Numbered from the stretch's first letter, positions 10,197-21,384 are shown. The stretch is DNA of 64,000 nt from Petaurus breviceps papuanus (GCA_028583685.1 JAMXIF010000073.1:3180285-3244284), one strand, 5' to 3'. Program-made: numbers and translations. The notes: generated by a model not told the origin, from the letters alone.

Positions 10197-11366
10197 TGTG
10201 ATAGTAATGGCAATTAAAGATTCCCCTGTATTGGCTTGGTTTTCAAATTGATTGTATTAAAACCCAGAGTTTGTTAATCCCACCTGTGGGATGGGCTTGT
10301 TGATGTGAAAAGAAAGTCCTGAAGTGGGAGGAGCTGGTGATGTAGATTTGGAGAGACAAGAGAGAGGCGGAAGTTCTTTTTGGAAGCAGCACCTCGTGGA
10401 CAGGGAGAGACTAAGAGATTGCTGGTGGCCGCTTTGAATTGCCCTGGACTTTTGAGACCTGCCCCCTGAGCTGCCAAGGACTGAGGAGACATGGCTGTTT
10501 TGCTGGTACTTTGTCTGTCTGTTTTGATGTTATTTTGCCAGATTTGTCCACTGGTGAAAGACTGTCCTGTTGAAGAAGTCCTGGAACCTGGCATTTGGTT
10601 AAGAAGGCCTGAGACTGTCCTGCAGACAGAGAGTGAATACTGTCCACTGGTGAGGGACAGTACTGTTGTTGCAGGGGTCTGGAGACTGTCCTGCAGACAG
10701 AGTGAATACTGTCCACTGGTGAAGGCCAGTGCTGTTGTTGCAGGGGTCTGGGAGCCTTTCTGTTGGTTCAGAAGCCCTGAAGAAGGATTTTCTTGTTGTA
10801 TGTTTACAGAAATCCTGGGAGAGGGCTTTGCTAATGTGTTCAGGGGTTCTAGGACTGTTCTACAGACAGAGGATAAATTCATGAAGGGACTGGCAATGTA
10901 TCTTATGGCCTTGCTAAGCCTTGTCTCCCCAGGAACTAAGATTGCTGAGAACTTGCCTCGTGTCAAGATGAAGAAAAGACCTCCATTTGGGTATTAAGTG
11001 CTGTGTTTAAACTTGATGTAACTCTGGGGTAGATTCAATTGTGATCCAGGGGTGGGGAACTTTTGACCTTATGTTTGGAAACTAATCTCCATTTGAGAAG
11101 AGGGGCTTTGTGGTGGACTTAATTAAGGTATAGCCTAGGGGTGGAGAAGTATTTAGAACAGAGACTTTGTAATTGATTGAATGATTAGAAGGTCCTGGGG
11201 TGGGGTAGTACTTGGAGATTATTTAATCATACTTAGTAAATACTGTATTTTGAATGATGTCATGTTTTGATCTTCTCTGTTCTTGGTTTGTCACTGAATA
11301 AAATAGAGAGCACCTATGCTGGTATTTTGAACCTGGGAAGTTGCCTTTCCTTGGCATTACATTACA
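10197..11366 (+). mobile_element. Solo LTR (endogenous retrovirus-type)
   Basis: Begins TGTGATAG and ends ATTACA, so it has the TG...CA termini of a retroviral LTR. The flanks carry an exact 5-bp target duplication, 'caggc', at 10192-10196 and 11367-11371. A polyadenylation signal AATAAA lies at 11297-11302, about 65 bp before the end, which sets the plus orientation. At 1,170 bp it is a long LTR, and no internal viral genes remain beside it, so it is a solo LTR left by recombination. The family is not identified; 5-bp duplications are usual for ERVL- and some other classes. It looks whole as an LTR. Exact flanks suggest it is younger than the surrounding L2. Confidence 0.85.
10545..10780 (+). 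repeat. Tandem repeats inside the solo LTR
   Basis: Three units each begin 'tgtccactggtga', at 10545, 10641 and 10710. The first is 96 bp and the second 69 bp; the third fades after about 70 bp. 'gactgtcctgcagacagag' recurs at the end of the first two units. Such repeats are common in the U3 part of LTRs. Confidence 0.85.
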
Positions 11367-11371
11367 CAGGC

Positions 11372-12600
11372 CTAATTAAACTATGATTGCTGCAATTCAT
11401 TTCATAAGGCTTGCTTTATTGGGTCTGTCAACTTTCCCATGAAAATATATTTCTTATTTAAGAATTTTGTAATTAAAAGTGCTGTTCCTCCTTTGTGGAT
11501 ATAAATAGATTGACATTGCTTATTAGAAAATGTACGCAATTATTGGGAAATACATACACTTTTTTTTATTTGCTTGCTAGTTGTAATGGAAATGCAAATT
11601 TAAAGATCTTCCCTGCCCCTAGGCTAAAGTGCACCTGGAGCCTGGGGTGGGAGGCTTGTTTTTCAGTAGATGCTGTGTGATTGGGCAGTGGGTCAAGAGG
11701 GTTGTTACATTCTCTGAGCCAGGAGAAGGCTACATAAGCCCTGATGTGTAGCTTTGTTTTGGGGCTCACTTTGAGAAGTGTTCTGTGATTTGATCAGATG
11801 AAACTCTGGGAGCTGTTGTTGAGAGCCCCCCAGCTTTGAAAAACCCAGATGTTGATTTGATCCAAGAACCTGTGTTGGCAAGGACCCTGGGGATGCTGGG
11901 GTGTTTGCTGCTACACTAGTTGATCTCATAAATGTAAGACACCTCAATATATAGAATAGTGAATTTAAGGCCTTCAGCAAATGCTCACCTGTTTACCATA
12001 CTGACAACATCCATTAAAGTCTGGATAGTGTCTTAGGAGAGTTGAGTTAAATTAGAAAATTAAACCATGAATAAATATAATAGCACCTTTGATCTCTGCT
12101 TTATCATGTAACCTATGGACAGTTTGCTAAAGAGTAAGCCCCTGGTCTCTGGGACTGTTTGGAGAATCCAACCAGGGCCACAAGAGTCAAGGCTCCCATG
12201 TCAATGAGAACAGGCCCAAAGTTAATCACAAGGTGAGTCAAACACTCTCTGCTTTCCCTTTTCTCCCTCCTTTGACCTTTCAAACAACACTTTTCACTAC
12301 CCATTAACCACTGCCTTAGAATTCCCAGGATCTGGGGAGAATTACACAGATCAGAGATGACAACACTCTGGTATATAAAGAAGAGAAAGCTGGGAACCCC
12401 TTCTGCAGCTGCTACATCTTGAACCCTCCGTTCCCTCTTGATTTCATAGACTTGGAGATTGGCAGTATACTCTCTTCAGATATCCTTGGGACTTGGCCAT
12501 TTGTAAAGAATGTCCTTCAATTAATTGCATTTGAATAGATAAGTATTTTTTGAGTGAATTATTTCTTTTCTTCCCTACCATGATCATCACCTTACCACCA
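11372..12600. other. Unannotated stretch
   Basis: AT-rich sequence without a recognised family. No convincing exon. Confidence 0.45.

Positions 12601-12640
<40 letters not shown>
12601..12640. repeat. (CA)n microsatellite
   Basis: About 19 CA units. Confidence 0.97.
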
Positions 12641-12642
<2 letters not shown>

Positions 12643-14255
12643 ATTTGGAGAAGAAGCATTTGCCACTAAATTCAGGAAGTAGAATGAATAAAACATGATC
12701 ATTTTTTTAAATATTGAGGTGGGAAAGATCCTATGAATTCAGAAAAACAACATTAATTCAAGGATCAAGCGAATTTTTGCATGTCTAATTTTGTTTGAGA
12801 ATGTGGTAGACACAAGCATATTTATAGTCATTGGAGACAGGACACAGGAGAGATAAAAGAAGAGAGAAAGTAAATAATCAGTGAAACCAATGCTTAGAGG
12901 AGATAGGTAGGGATAAGGAGGAGGCCCCAGGTAGAGCAGCTGGCAAGGAGAAAAAAAAAAGCCACCTCTTCCTTCCTCAGGGAAAGCAGTAAAGGATGCT
13001 TGAAGATGTTGTGGGGTTCTGAGTTATGGAGTATAAAGAGGAAACTCAGGATGTTTGGCGGCTTTTCATAGGAGACAAAGACATCTGCTGTGAGAAAGGG
13101 TGTTGAGAAGAGATTGGAGCTTTGAAGAGAGAAAAGAAGGTTTGAAGCTTTCCCCCTCCCTTGGACAGAAAGACAGGCAGACAAATATGGCATATTTGTC
13201 TACAACAAGAAGACTCCCGATCCCAACTGTGTCTTTCCTTTACATCATATTATGTCTTTATCAATGGCACAAGGAAAAAGTGAAGAGTGTTTCTAGGTAA
13301 ACTGTTAGCTTGCCAAAATGTTAAGTAAGTACAAAACTTTAAAAAATATTCTTGAGAAATGTTTTATATGAACAATATTTGACTAAACAAAAATAGATTG
13401 CTTCTTAATTATTCTTCAGATACGGGCTTGGAAATGGAAGGATATGAGAAAAGAAGAAATGTCAAAATATTCATTTCTGACCAAGTGAATAATATCCAAT
13501 GATTCCCTATTGATTATGTATAATTCTGTATCTATGGTGCTGCAGAATCATTCTATGTGGAACTTAAAGCCTATGGCGAACACTAGTTTGTACTTCATTG
13601 TCAAACACCCTAGATCAATATGTGGAGGACTGCTATCATTCTGTACCCAGCAAATCTTTAGATAGGATCTGCAATTCATGAAACAGGACACTATTTTCAA
13701 TCTTCCCCACTGATTTTTTGATAAATCCAGGAAATTTATTTATACCTTGCTTCTTCATCAGCCATTAGTCTTGCAAAGAAAGGTCTATCATAAAACCAAA
13801 GGCCTCTTTTCTAACACTTTTCTTCTCGGTCCTTAATCCTATGGATCTTATCTTCAATTCTCATTTGATTTACAGTTTTTCTCTGTTGTGCTCCTCTGAA
13901 CTCAAAATGAAATCAAAATTATGCCATGTGAGGACGCACTGAAGAAACTGGGGACATTTAGCCTGGAAAAAAAATACACAAGACTTGAGAGTGATCGCTG
14001 CCTAAAAATATTTGGTATCTGGTCATGTGGAAGAGGGACTAGACTTTTTCTGCTTTCATCCAGAACTAGCAGAATTTATAGGGGAAGATATTTCAGCTCA
14101 ATAGAAGGACAAAGTTCTTAACAGTCGTTCAAAAGTACAGTGGGCTGCTTCAAATATCAGTTCTTTAGACTAGAGGTATTCAAGTAGTGATGATGTAGTA
14201 GGCAATCATGTTTCAGAGAAGAATTGAGCTAGTTGATTTCTGATGCCCCTCCCAA
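12641..14255. other. Unannotated stretch
   Basis: About 1.6 kb without a recognised repeat. A purine-rich patch lies near 12,840-12,960. No splice-flanked coding segment was found. Confidence 0.45.
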
Positions 14256-14269
14256 CTCTAAGATTTTTT

Positions 14270-14423
14270 TCTTTTTGGAGAGGGGGAAAGGAAGGGCAAC
14301 TGGGGTTAAGTGACTTGCCCAAGGTCACACACTAGTAAGTATTAAGTGTGTGAGGCTGGATTTGAACTTGGGTCCTCCTGACTCCTAGGCCAGGGCTCTA
14401 TTCACTGCACCACCTAGCCGCCT
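14270..14423 (-). mobile_element. tRNA-derived SINE, family C
   Basis: 'caactggggttaagtgactt', 'tttgaacttgggtcctcctg' and 'ctattcactgcaccacctag'. Flanked by a 14-bp duplication, 'ctctaagatttttt', at 14256-14269 and 14424-14437. Confidence 0.93.
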
Positions 14424-14605
14424 CTCTAAGATTTTTTGATAAATCTCACCAGGAGTATACATATATACACACATAAATGCATATATGCCTATAAACACAT
14501 ATAACATATACACACATACATATGTTTTCTATCTATGCCTATACACACATATTTCTCCCTATTTTGTTCTTTCTTTGAGGAACTGCATCTGTTTTAGTGG
14601 CTTAG

Positions 14606-14608
<3 letters not shown>

Positions 14609-14642
<34 letters not shown>
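14609..14642. repeat. (GT)n microsatellite
   Basis: About 16 GT units. Confidence 0.97.
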
Positions 14643-14644
<2 letters not shown>

Positions 14645-14649
14645 CCTTG

Positions 14650-15187
14650 CTTCTCTGTCTGTGTCAGTGTTACATGTCCCACCTCCTGGCAGAAGCCTAC
14701 CTTGATCTTCCCCCTCCTCTAATTGCTAGTATTCCCTTTCACCAATCCTCCCCCTCATCCCTGAATTACTTCATATCTACTTTGAATATATTTTGCATTT
14801 ATCTATTATATGTTATTTTCCCCTAATAGAAAATAAGCTCCTTGAGGGCAGGGCTGTTTCTTTTCTGATCTTTATGTTCTCTGAATCTAGCATTCAGAAC
14901 ATTGTTGTTGTTAAGTTGTGTAAGTTGTGTCTGACTCTTTGTGACCCCATTTGGAGTTTTCTTGGCAAAGATACTGGAGTGGTTTGCCATTTCCTTCTCT
15001 GGTCCATTTTACAGATGAGTAAACTGAGGCAAACAGGGTTAAATGATTTGTCTAGGGTCACACAGCTAGTAAGTGTCTGAGGCCGTATTTGAATTTAGAA
15101 AGATGTGTCTTCCTAGCTTCAGGCCTGGAGATATCACTGTGACACCTAGCATACAGTAGTTGCTTAAGAAATAATTGTTGAATGAAT
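14650..15187 (+). mobile_element. L2 3' end, split by a family A SINE
   Basis: 'ctcctggcagaagcctacct', 'aagctccttgagggcagggc' and 'tgaatctagcattcagaac' are the sense L2 3' end. It resumes after the SINE as 'tagcatacagtagttgctta' and ends 'gttgaatgaatg'. The pair 'ctagcattcag' and 'ctagcatacag' bracket the SINE as its target duplication. Confidence 0.85.
14901..15146 (-). mobile_element. Family A SINE nested in L2
   Basis: Near full length, minus strand: 'gtgtctgactctttgtgacc', 'cttggcaaagatactggagt', 'cacacagctagtaagtgtct' and a degraded head near 15,120-15,146. Confidence 0.88.
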
Positions 15188-15920
15188 GTTTCTGCCTATA
15201 TGGTTTGTGGGCGGTCCCCCATCAGAAGGAAGACTAAGCTTTTTTTCTCCCTCTTCTAACTCATCTCTCAAGTTCCTCTTTGATTTCCCATTCTGTTTTG
15301 TTCTAACTCTGACACAAGCCTCCTCCTTTAGCACAACATCTTTATTGTATCCTCTTAGCTGTAAATTCTTTCCCTTAGTCTTGATCCCCTCATATGTGAA
15401 TGCTGTTAATTTAGGTTCTCTTCTTAGTGTTTCAGCCTATCCACATTTTCCTCTCTTTCTCCCAGGACTGTCATTATTTCTATCCTTCACTGTGGCAGCA
15501 GCATTCATTTATTTAAATGATTTAAGTAAAAATTGAGATGATTGCTATTTAGTTGCTTCTTCCAATCTATTTCTGCTTACATTCCAATCAGGTCTTATGT
15601 ACTCCCTTCTCTACAGGCCTACAAACCATTATTGTCTAGAAACTTCTTGGAAATGCTACTTTTTAAGTCTATCAAGGTACCCCTCTCTTGGTAGCCAAAT
15701 TCTACCTCATGTTATGTTTTTCCAGGAAAGTCAGGGCTGATTTACACTAATAAAAAAGATGAGTTTTGAGACACAAAATTAGCAATGATGTAAGGACACT
15801 GAACATGAGCATGGTGGGCTGATGGTCAGAGAATTGTTTGTTGTCTACCATCCCTTCCAAAATTCTGGACATATTCTTTGGTGACTGCATGACACAAAAA
15901 GGTATAGGGTTGTACGTAAC
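15188..15920. other. Unannotated stretch, pyrimidine-rich at 15.24-15.48 kb
   Basis: A C/T-rich segment with a 116-codon frame at 15,186-15,536 made of hydrophobic and serine residues; composition explains it. No known domain. Confidence 0.4.
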
Positions 15921-15924
15921 TTTA

Positions 15925-16030
15925 AAAAAAATCAACATTTATTAAGTATCAACTATTAGCAAGGGCCTCAGGATAAAAGAAGAAAAATGAAAAAAAAAAT
16001 CCCTGATGTTAAGGAGTTTGTGTACTATTG
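15925..16030 (-). mobile_element. L2 tail fragment
   Basis: 'aacatttattaagtatcaac' and 'ctgatgttaaggagttt' are the inverted L2 3' end. Confidence 0.6.
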
Positions 16031-16296
16031 TATTACATACTCATGAACTCAACCAACCTGTTACAGATGTAATGGTGTGGACTATTGAAAATTTTTATCT
16101 TATGCTTTTAAAATACATTTTCCAAGTAGTGTCGATGATAAAAAAATAAGGAGTTTTTGTTTTTAAGTTTACTTCTGTCTTTTAAAGTATAAATTTAGCA
16201 TCACTGAAGAGTCTTCTATTTGATAAAACTACAGAGTTTTATTGGAAAAAATTTTATTGGAAAAACTTTATCAAAATTTTATTTTATTGGAAAAGT

Positions 16297-16425
16297 TTTA
16301 TTAAACAAATAATTGAGTGGCTATTATGTATGAGGGCATATTCTAGGAATTGTGAGTGTGTGCAAAGATGAATAAGATATAGTCTTAGAGTCAATGAAGT
16401 TGCAGCCTATTAAGTGGAAAAGAAA
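16297..16425 (-). mobile_element. L2 tail fragment
   Basis: 'ttgagtggctattatgtatg', 'gatgaataagatatagtctt' and 'gcagcctattaagtgg' fit the inverted L2 3' end. Confidence 0.55.
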
Positions 16426-16429
16426 ACAT

Positions 16430-17995
16430 GTGCAGAGCTTCTCATGGCTGGATGACCCAGGCAAGAGAAGTCAAAAGCACCAACTTTTGTCCCCAACTCC
16501 CAACATGGGGTAGACATGCAGAGAAGGAAGAAAAATTGGGTTAACTAAGTTAACCAGGATCCTGATTAGTCTCTGGTCTAAGCTCTAGTATACTGGAATT
16601 ACAAAGCACAGTAACAGCTTGCAAGGAATTTACAGATGAAAAGACAAGGTAGACTCAAGGAAAGAAGAAGAATATTGAGAATCATAGGGGGAAAAATCAG
16701 TTTAGTTTATTCTCTCGCTTCTGAGGTCTACCACTACCCTAGACAGACAACTATCTTAAATTTACAAAGCCCTCCTTCCCACATCTCTTTTACTAAGGTT
16801 GTTTTTCTGAATCACCCTCACAATCAGGAAACTCTTCCTCATATTTAACAAAATCACTCTTGATTTCTAAGCAACAGGTGTGTTATTACCCTTTACTTCT
16901 AGTCATGGAGTTGCTTTGAAAACAGAAGTGTAAAGGATCAATAAAAACATGCAGATGTCTTTGGCGGTGCAGAAGACCTCCTTGACATTTTCAGGTACTT
17001 AAAACACACATTTGAAATCTGATATATGAATGAAATGAATATTGTAAAATCCAAACTGGGTGAAGTCTCTACCAACATTTTTTAAAAGTCCATGTAAATG
17101 TACTATTTAGAAAGCAAGGGCATTTTCACTTTAGTCATATTTAAAACAGAGGCATCATATGTGTATATTCCTCTCCAATTAAGTTCTGTACTCTGGACGC
17201 TCAACCCTTTCCTGTAGCTACAAAGACACACAAGCAGCATTGGTACCAACACACTGAGATGAATTAGCCTTTAGCAGCGAGGCTTGGGACATGCTTCTCT
17301 ATCTACATATAGTCATTTTAACACAGTCCCAAGTTATGAGTACTTCCAAATGAGCAATCCAAGTGGACACCTAAAGAAAAATACACGTGCTTTTACATTA
17401 TTGCAGTAAGGAGTAAATTCAAACTTAGGCTTGTCTTATTAAGTAAAAGCAGAAAAAAGCACAAGTCAGTGATTTTCATTTTCCTTTCTTCCAATGATCA
17501 CAGAGTAATCAAAGATAGCTATTAATAGAATACAGCTTAAGAATTGTTTTAAAAATTTGAATTGAGAACAAAGAAAGATTCTTGATTTGTAGGTTTTACA
17601 ATGAATTTCTTTCTCCACAAGGTGAGAACGGTTCTGTCTTAAACAATCTGTTTTTTTTCTCCCTATTTACAAAAAATATCCCTGACATAAAAAAGCAGAT
17701 GGATCTAGATATATAGCCTCCTAGGTTCTCTGGCACTACAGTCGCAGCACAAAAATCAGCCACTCTTTTGTTGAGTTTGGAAGCTTTAAATATGCACGGG
17801 GATGTAAGAGGGACATTGAAACTTGGACTCAAGCCAGACGCCAAGGCATTAGACCATCAGTATCACACATAGCAGAGTTTTGTTTAAATGTTCACTACAT
17901 ACATGACACAGTCCTTTTTCTGTCACGTAGTAGGGATCCAAATGGAGCTCTCCACCCAAGGAACCCTTTCTCCTGCCCTTCTTTACCACCCTTTT
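16430..17995. other. Repeat-poor stretch left of the CpG-rich segment
   Basis: No recognised mobile element. It lies downstream of the candidate minus-strand first exon, so it would be first-intron sequence if that call is right. An 82-codon minus-strand frame at 17,596-17,844 has no recognised domain. Confidence 0.4.
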
Positions 17996-18159
17996 GGTAA
18001 GGTGAGGCGGAGGAGAGGGCTAAGCCGGGATCCTTCCTAGACTCACAGCACCCTCCAAAATCCCAACCTTTTTGTTCTTCCTCAGCGGATCAGACTTTTC
18101 TCCCTCAGCCTTTGTTATTCAAGCAACACACCTCCAGCCATACCTCCGACCTCCAGTTT

Positions 18160-18440
18160 CTCTTCCAGCGATTCGGAATCCGACTGAAGCCGGGCGGGGA
18201 GCGAGCGAGGGAGGCAGGGAAGAAGGGAGGGAGGAGAGGTCTACTTACTTGCGCAGCCACTGCCGCGTTAGTGGAACTCCCTGGACCAGGGATGGGGAGT
18301 CACATCCATGGGCAGCCTGGGAAGGAGCACAATGGCCTGCGTACCGAGCGGACGCGCAGGAGCTGCCCTCCCGGGCGCCCGCCACCGTGCAAGGGGAGCG
18401 GAGGCGGCTCGGCGGATTTCGGCTGAGCGGCCAGGGGTGT
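18160..18440. promoter_or_regulatory. CpG-rich segment, candidate promoter
   Basis: This is the only clearly CpG-rich part of the window. CpGs cluster in 'gccgggcggggagcgagcga', 'cgagcggacgcgcagg' and 'ggcggctcggcggatttcgg', whereas most of the window is almost CpG-free. It is shorter than many CpG islands. Together with the CArG box at 18,497 and the donor near 18,246, it suggests a promoter firing on the minus strand; plus-strand use cannot be excluded. Confidence 0.6.
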
Positions 18441-18480
18441 GTGGATCCAAGCTGCCTGCCTTCACAGGCTAGCGAAACCC
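18247..18480 (-). other. Candidate minus-strand first exon
   Basis: On the minus strand a strong donor, CAA|GTAAGTAG, lies at 18,246/18,247. Between it and the CArG box is GC-rich sequence fitting a 5' untranslated first exon. An 80-codon frame starting MVGVSL runs up to the donor without a stop, but it is low-complexity and not recognised. A short frame starting at 'atggatgtgact' stops before the donor. The start of transcription is a guess, and the gene is not identified. Confidence 0.42.
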
Positions 18481-18496
18481 CCACCATATCATTTTA

Positions 18497-18506
18497 CCAT
18501 ATAAGG
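18497..18506 (-). promoter_or_regulatory. CArG box (SRF-binding site consensus)
   Basis: CCTTATATGG on the minus strand fits CC(A/T)6GG exactly. It lies just upstream of the CpG-rich segment in the minus direction. SRF sites of this kind drive muscle and immediate-early genes. One ten-base match can arise by chance, so its position beside the CpG-rich segment is the main support. Confidence 0.5.
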
Positions 18507-18580
18507 AGACAAAAGCAGCGGAGACACTCACTCTTTAGGGCTCACAGCAGCTGGCATTCAACACTTTCCCTCGTCTGGAG

Positions 18581-18620
18581 TGTGCGTGTGTGTGTGTGTG
18601 CGTGCGTGCGGGTGTGTTTT
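18581..18620. repeat. GT/GTGC microsatellite
   Basis: 'gtgtgcgtgtgtgtgtgtgt' followed by 'gcgtgcgtgcgggtg'. Confidence 0.9.
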
Positions 18621-18629
18621 CTTTTCCTC

Positions 18630-19140
18630 CCAAACACCCTTTGTCAGACTCTCTTGCTCCAGCCAGACTCTCACTCCTCCCCCCTCTCATCTCCCGCCAC
18701 CCACTCCCACCCCCCTTCAACTACCTCTTTTCATCATGTTTTCTTTCTTTCCCTTTTAACCCAATGATGTCTTTCATGGAAAACATCTTGATGAAAAAAT
18801 CCAGCCGTATCAACTTACAGGAAGGAGAGTTTTTACAGTAAGGCTGACACCAGCATTCCAGGGCTCCTCACCTGGGGTAGAGTGCCAAGGCCAGAGCTGC
18901 TGCTTCTCCTAGGTTGGGAGTTATCAGAATCTGGTCACACTAGGATAATTCTGTCAGCTAAACATTCACCTTCTGTTTACAAATGAGGTGGAAAAGCAGA
19001 CAGACTTTGGAAGGGAGGGAAAAAGAGAGCGAGGAATAAAGATTGGGCATTGGAGGAGCAGGAACAATGAGAGCAAGGCATTTGCATACTTGGCGCTTCC
19101 TTTCCTCACACCTTTCAGTTAATAAAAGAAACTACTAGTA
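18630..19140. other. Repeat-poor flank of the CpG-rich segment
   Basis: C/T-rich to about 18,760, then mixed sequence. No recognised element. A 231-codon plus-strand frame at 18,072-18,767 crosses this and the CpG-rich part, but is low-complexity. Confidence 0.4.
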
Positions 19141-19154
19141 AATCAACAATCAGT

Positions 19155-19260
19155 AAATCAACCAGCATTTATTAAGCGCCTACGACGAGCCAGGCACTGT
19201 ACTAAACAATAACAACAACCAAAAAGCCAATCCCTGTTCTCAAGCTCAGAGTCTCAATGG
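19155..19260 (-). mobile_element. L2 tail fragment
   Basis: 'agcatttattaagcgcctac', 'gccaggcactgtactaaaca' and 'ccctgttctcaagctcagag', the inverted L2 3' end. Confidence 0.78.
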
Positions 19261-19699
19261 GGATCAGAACGAAATGAAAATGCAAAGTCTCCCTTTTCTC
19301 TGAGAAAAGAAGGCAAAAGATCAGCCCTTAGTTTCCTTTCCACTGGGACAAATCAAAATATGAGATGATAAATGAAAACGCCGAAGACAAAAAACTACAC
19401 TCTCTACTGTGTAGAAATTACTGATCCAGTAATTTAAAAAAGTCAGTCTAGTCTACTTAACCCCCAGGGAAAGGAGTTTGGGTGGGTGAGAGGTGGGAGG
19501 GAGTCTGCAATTGAAAGCTGATGAAAGGGAGCTCTGGGATTGCAACTGTTTCTTCTTCAGTGTGTAAAGAAAGTTCAAGTTGTGAACTGTGGATTCAGGC
19601 CAAAGGAGATTAACTGATAACCCGCACTGGCTGCTTTTAATAAGAAATATGTCTAGCAGTGGTACCAATCGGAGATTGGATGCAGTTCGTCCTAATAAA

Positions 19700-19905
19700 T
19701 GTTCTGGAGGTAGACAAAGCAAGATGACGCTGAATTTGGAGCCTGAGGACCAGGCTCAAATCCCTCTTTTACCAGTTACTGTCTATGTGTGCTTAGGCAA
19801 ATGACCTCTGACCTCTCTGAGCCTCCATTTTCTTTATCTGCAAACAGGAGGGAACTTGATTAGAAGATCTCCAAATTTATCTTTATGTTTTACAATTCTG
19901 TAAAA
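19700..19905 (+). mobile_element. MIR/THER-type SINE
   Basis: 'ccaggctcaaatccctcttt', 'gtgcttaggcaaatgacctc', 'ctgagcctccattttcttta' and 'agaagatctccaaattta' are in CORE-SINE order. Confidence 0.72.
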
Positions 19906-19974
19906 GAGATGGTCAACTATTTTCTGTTGAGCTAGAATTCACCCAAAGGAATCTCCACATGATCAAGAGATTAA

Positions 19975-20085
19975 CCAGAAGGAGCCTCTCATTTTATAGG
20001 TCAGCAGAGTAAATCTTGAAAAGGGTAAGTGACTTGCAAGTTCACACACAGCCCATCAGTGGAAGAATCCAAAACTCTTGACTCT
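19975..20085 (-). mobile_element. MIR fragment
   Basis: 'cattttataggtcagcagag', 'gggtaagtgacttgcaagtt' and 'cagtggaagaatccaaaact'. Confidence 0.55.
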
Positions 20086-20164
20086 CCATGAAAAAGGAGA
20101 TTCTTATTTGTATATCACTTTAAGGCTGAGAGACCTCTTCCCTCACAATAACCATTCCTGCATG

Positions 20165-20590
20165 AGGTAGTGGGATCATAGACTTGGAGTTGAAGGGGAC
20201 CATGTTGTTCATGCATATCTGATTGTTTGTGACCCCCATGTGGAGTTTTCTTGGCAAAGATATTAGAGTGGTTTGTCATTTCCTTCTCCAGCTCATTTTA
20301 CAGATGAGGAAAACTGAGGTAAATAGAGTTAAGTAACTTGCCCAGGATCACTCAGCTAGTAAGTGTCTGAAACTGGATTTGAGCTCAGGAAGATGAGTCT
20401 TCCTGACTCTATACACTGTGCCACCTAGCTGCCCTCGTTTAATGAATCCACCCTTTTCGTGTTACAGTTGAGTAAACTTGGGCCCAGAGAGGCTATTTCT
20501 AAGGCCACAGAGGTAGTAAGTAGCAGAGGTGAGATTGGTCCTCAGGTCTTCTCACTCCAAAGTCAAGTGCCCTTTCTACTGTACCATTTT
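20165..20590 (-). mobile_element. MIR/THER-type SINE, split by a family A SINE
   Basis: The left part, 'gggatcatagacttggagtt' and 'gaaggggaccat', continues after the inserted SINE as 'cttgggcccagagaggctat' and 'gtagcagaggtgagattgg'. Confidence 0.72.
20200..20437 (-). mobile_element. Family A SINE nested in an old SINE
   Basis: 'tggagttttcttggcaaaga', 'gtcatttccttctccagctc', 'cactcagctagtaagtgtct' and a head ending 'gtgccacctagctgccc'. Confidence 0.9.
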
Positions 20591-20619
20591 CATCCTGACT
20601 AGATTGTCATCTTTTGTAT

Positions 20620-20800
20620 TTTATACCAAATAGATTATTATACCCATTTTACAGACCAGAAACTTGAAGACTAGAGAAGTAACATGACTTGAGCATGGTT
20701 ACAGAGCTAGGTTAAGTGTTAGTGATGGAATCTGAACTCAAGCCTCAGAGCCAGTGTTCTTTCTACTGTATTAAAACCCTGTTGCCTCCCACAGACAATC
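20620..20800 (-). mobile_element. MIR fragment
   Basis: 'cattttacagaccagaaact', 'gaagtaacatgacttgagca' and 'gaatctgaactcaagcctca', a diverged minus-strand MIR. Confidence 0.7.
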
Positions 20801-21225
20801 AATTAAAAAGCATAATGGGTGAACATGTGGAAATCCAGGTGCACAACATCATGCTCATTTGGATAAACTGAAGGACTTTGAGAAAATAATGGGAAAGGTT
20901 AATATTGAAGTAAAACAGCACAGTGACTCAAACTTGTGGACTCAATAATTTACTAGTGACACATTATGAAGTGGGCAAATCCTTGGGGGTGGGGTAGGGT
21001 TGGCCATAGACTAAATATAGACATGGAATCAGGAACTCTGAATCCTCACTGCAATTAGCCTTTCAGTTTTCTCAAGTGAGGGGAAGCCACTATTTAGCAA
21101 AACTTATGGGGAAAAAGAAAAGTCAGATGGGTTGTCTTTTTAAAAACATTCTAATTAAATAATTCACAAAGAATTTTCTCAAAGGGAAGACAGCTTTTTC
21201 TTGCAAGGGAACATAAGAATACTAG
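20801..21225. other. Unannotated stretch
   Basis: No recognised element or exon. Confidence 0.45.
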
Positions 21226-21231
21226 TAGTTT

Positions 21232-21384
21232 GGGTTTTTTTTTTTTGGAGGGCAATTGGGGTTAAGTGACTTGCCCAGGGTCACACAGCTAGTTTTTGTG
21301 TTAAGTGTCTGACGCCTAATTTGAACTCAGGTCCTCCTGACTCCAGGGCCAGTGCTCTATTCACTGCACCATCTAGCTGCCCCC
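21232..21384 (-). mobile_element. tRNA-derived SINE, family C
   Basis: 'gcaattggggttaagtgact', 'gtttttgtgttaagtgtctg' and 'cactgcaccatctagctgcc'. The flanks share 'atactagt', a short likely target duplication. Confidence 0.92.

Noticed and set aside
10274-10966. 230-codon minus-strand open frame
   Set aside because: It lies wholly inside the solo LTR, crosses its tandem repeats and shows no known domain.
18072-18767. 231-codon plus-strand open frame over the CpG-rich segment
   Set aside because: No ATG at its start, low-complexity composition, no domain; GC-rich DNA gives long frames by chance.
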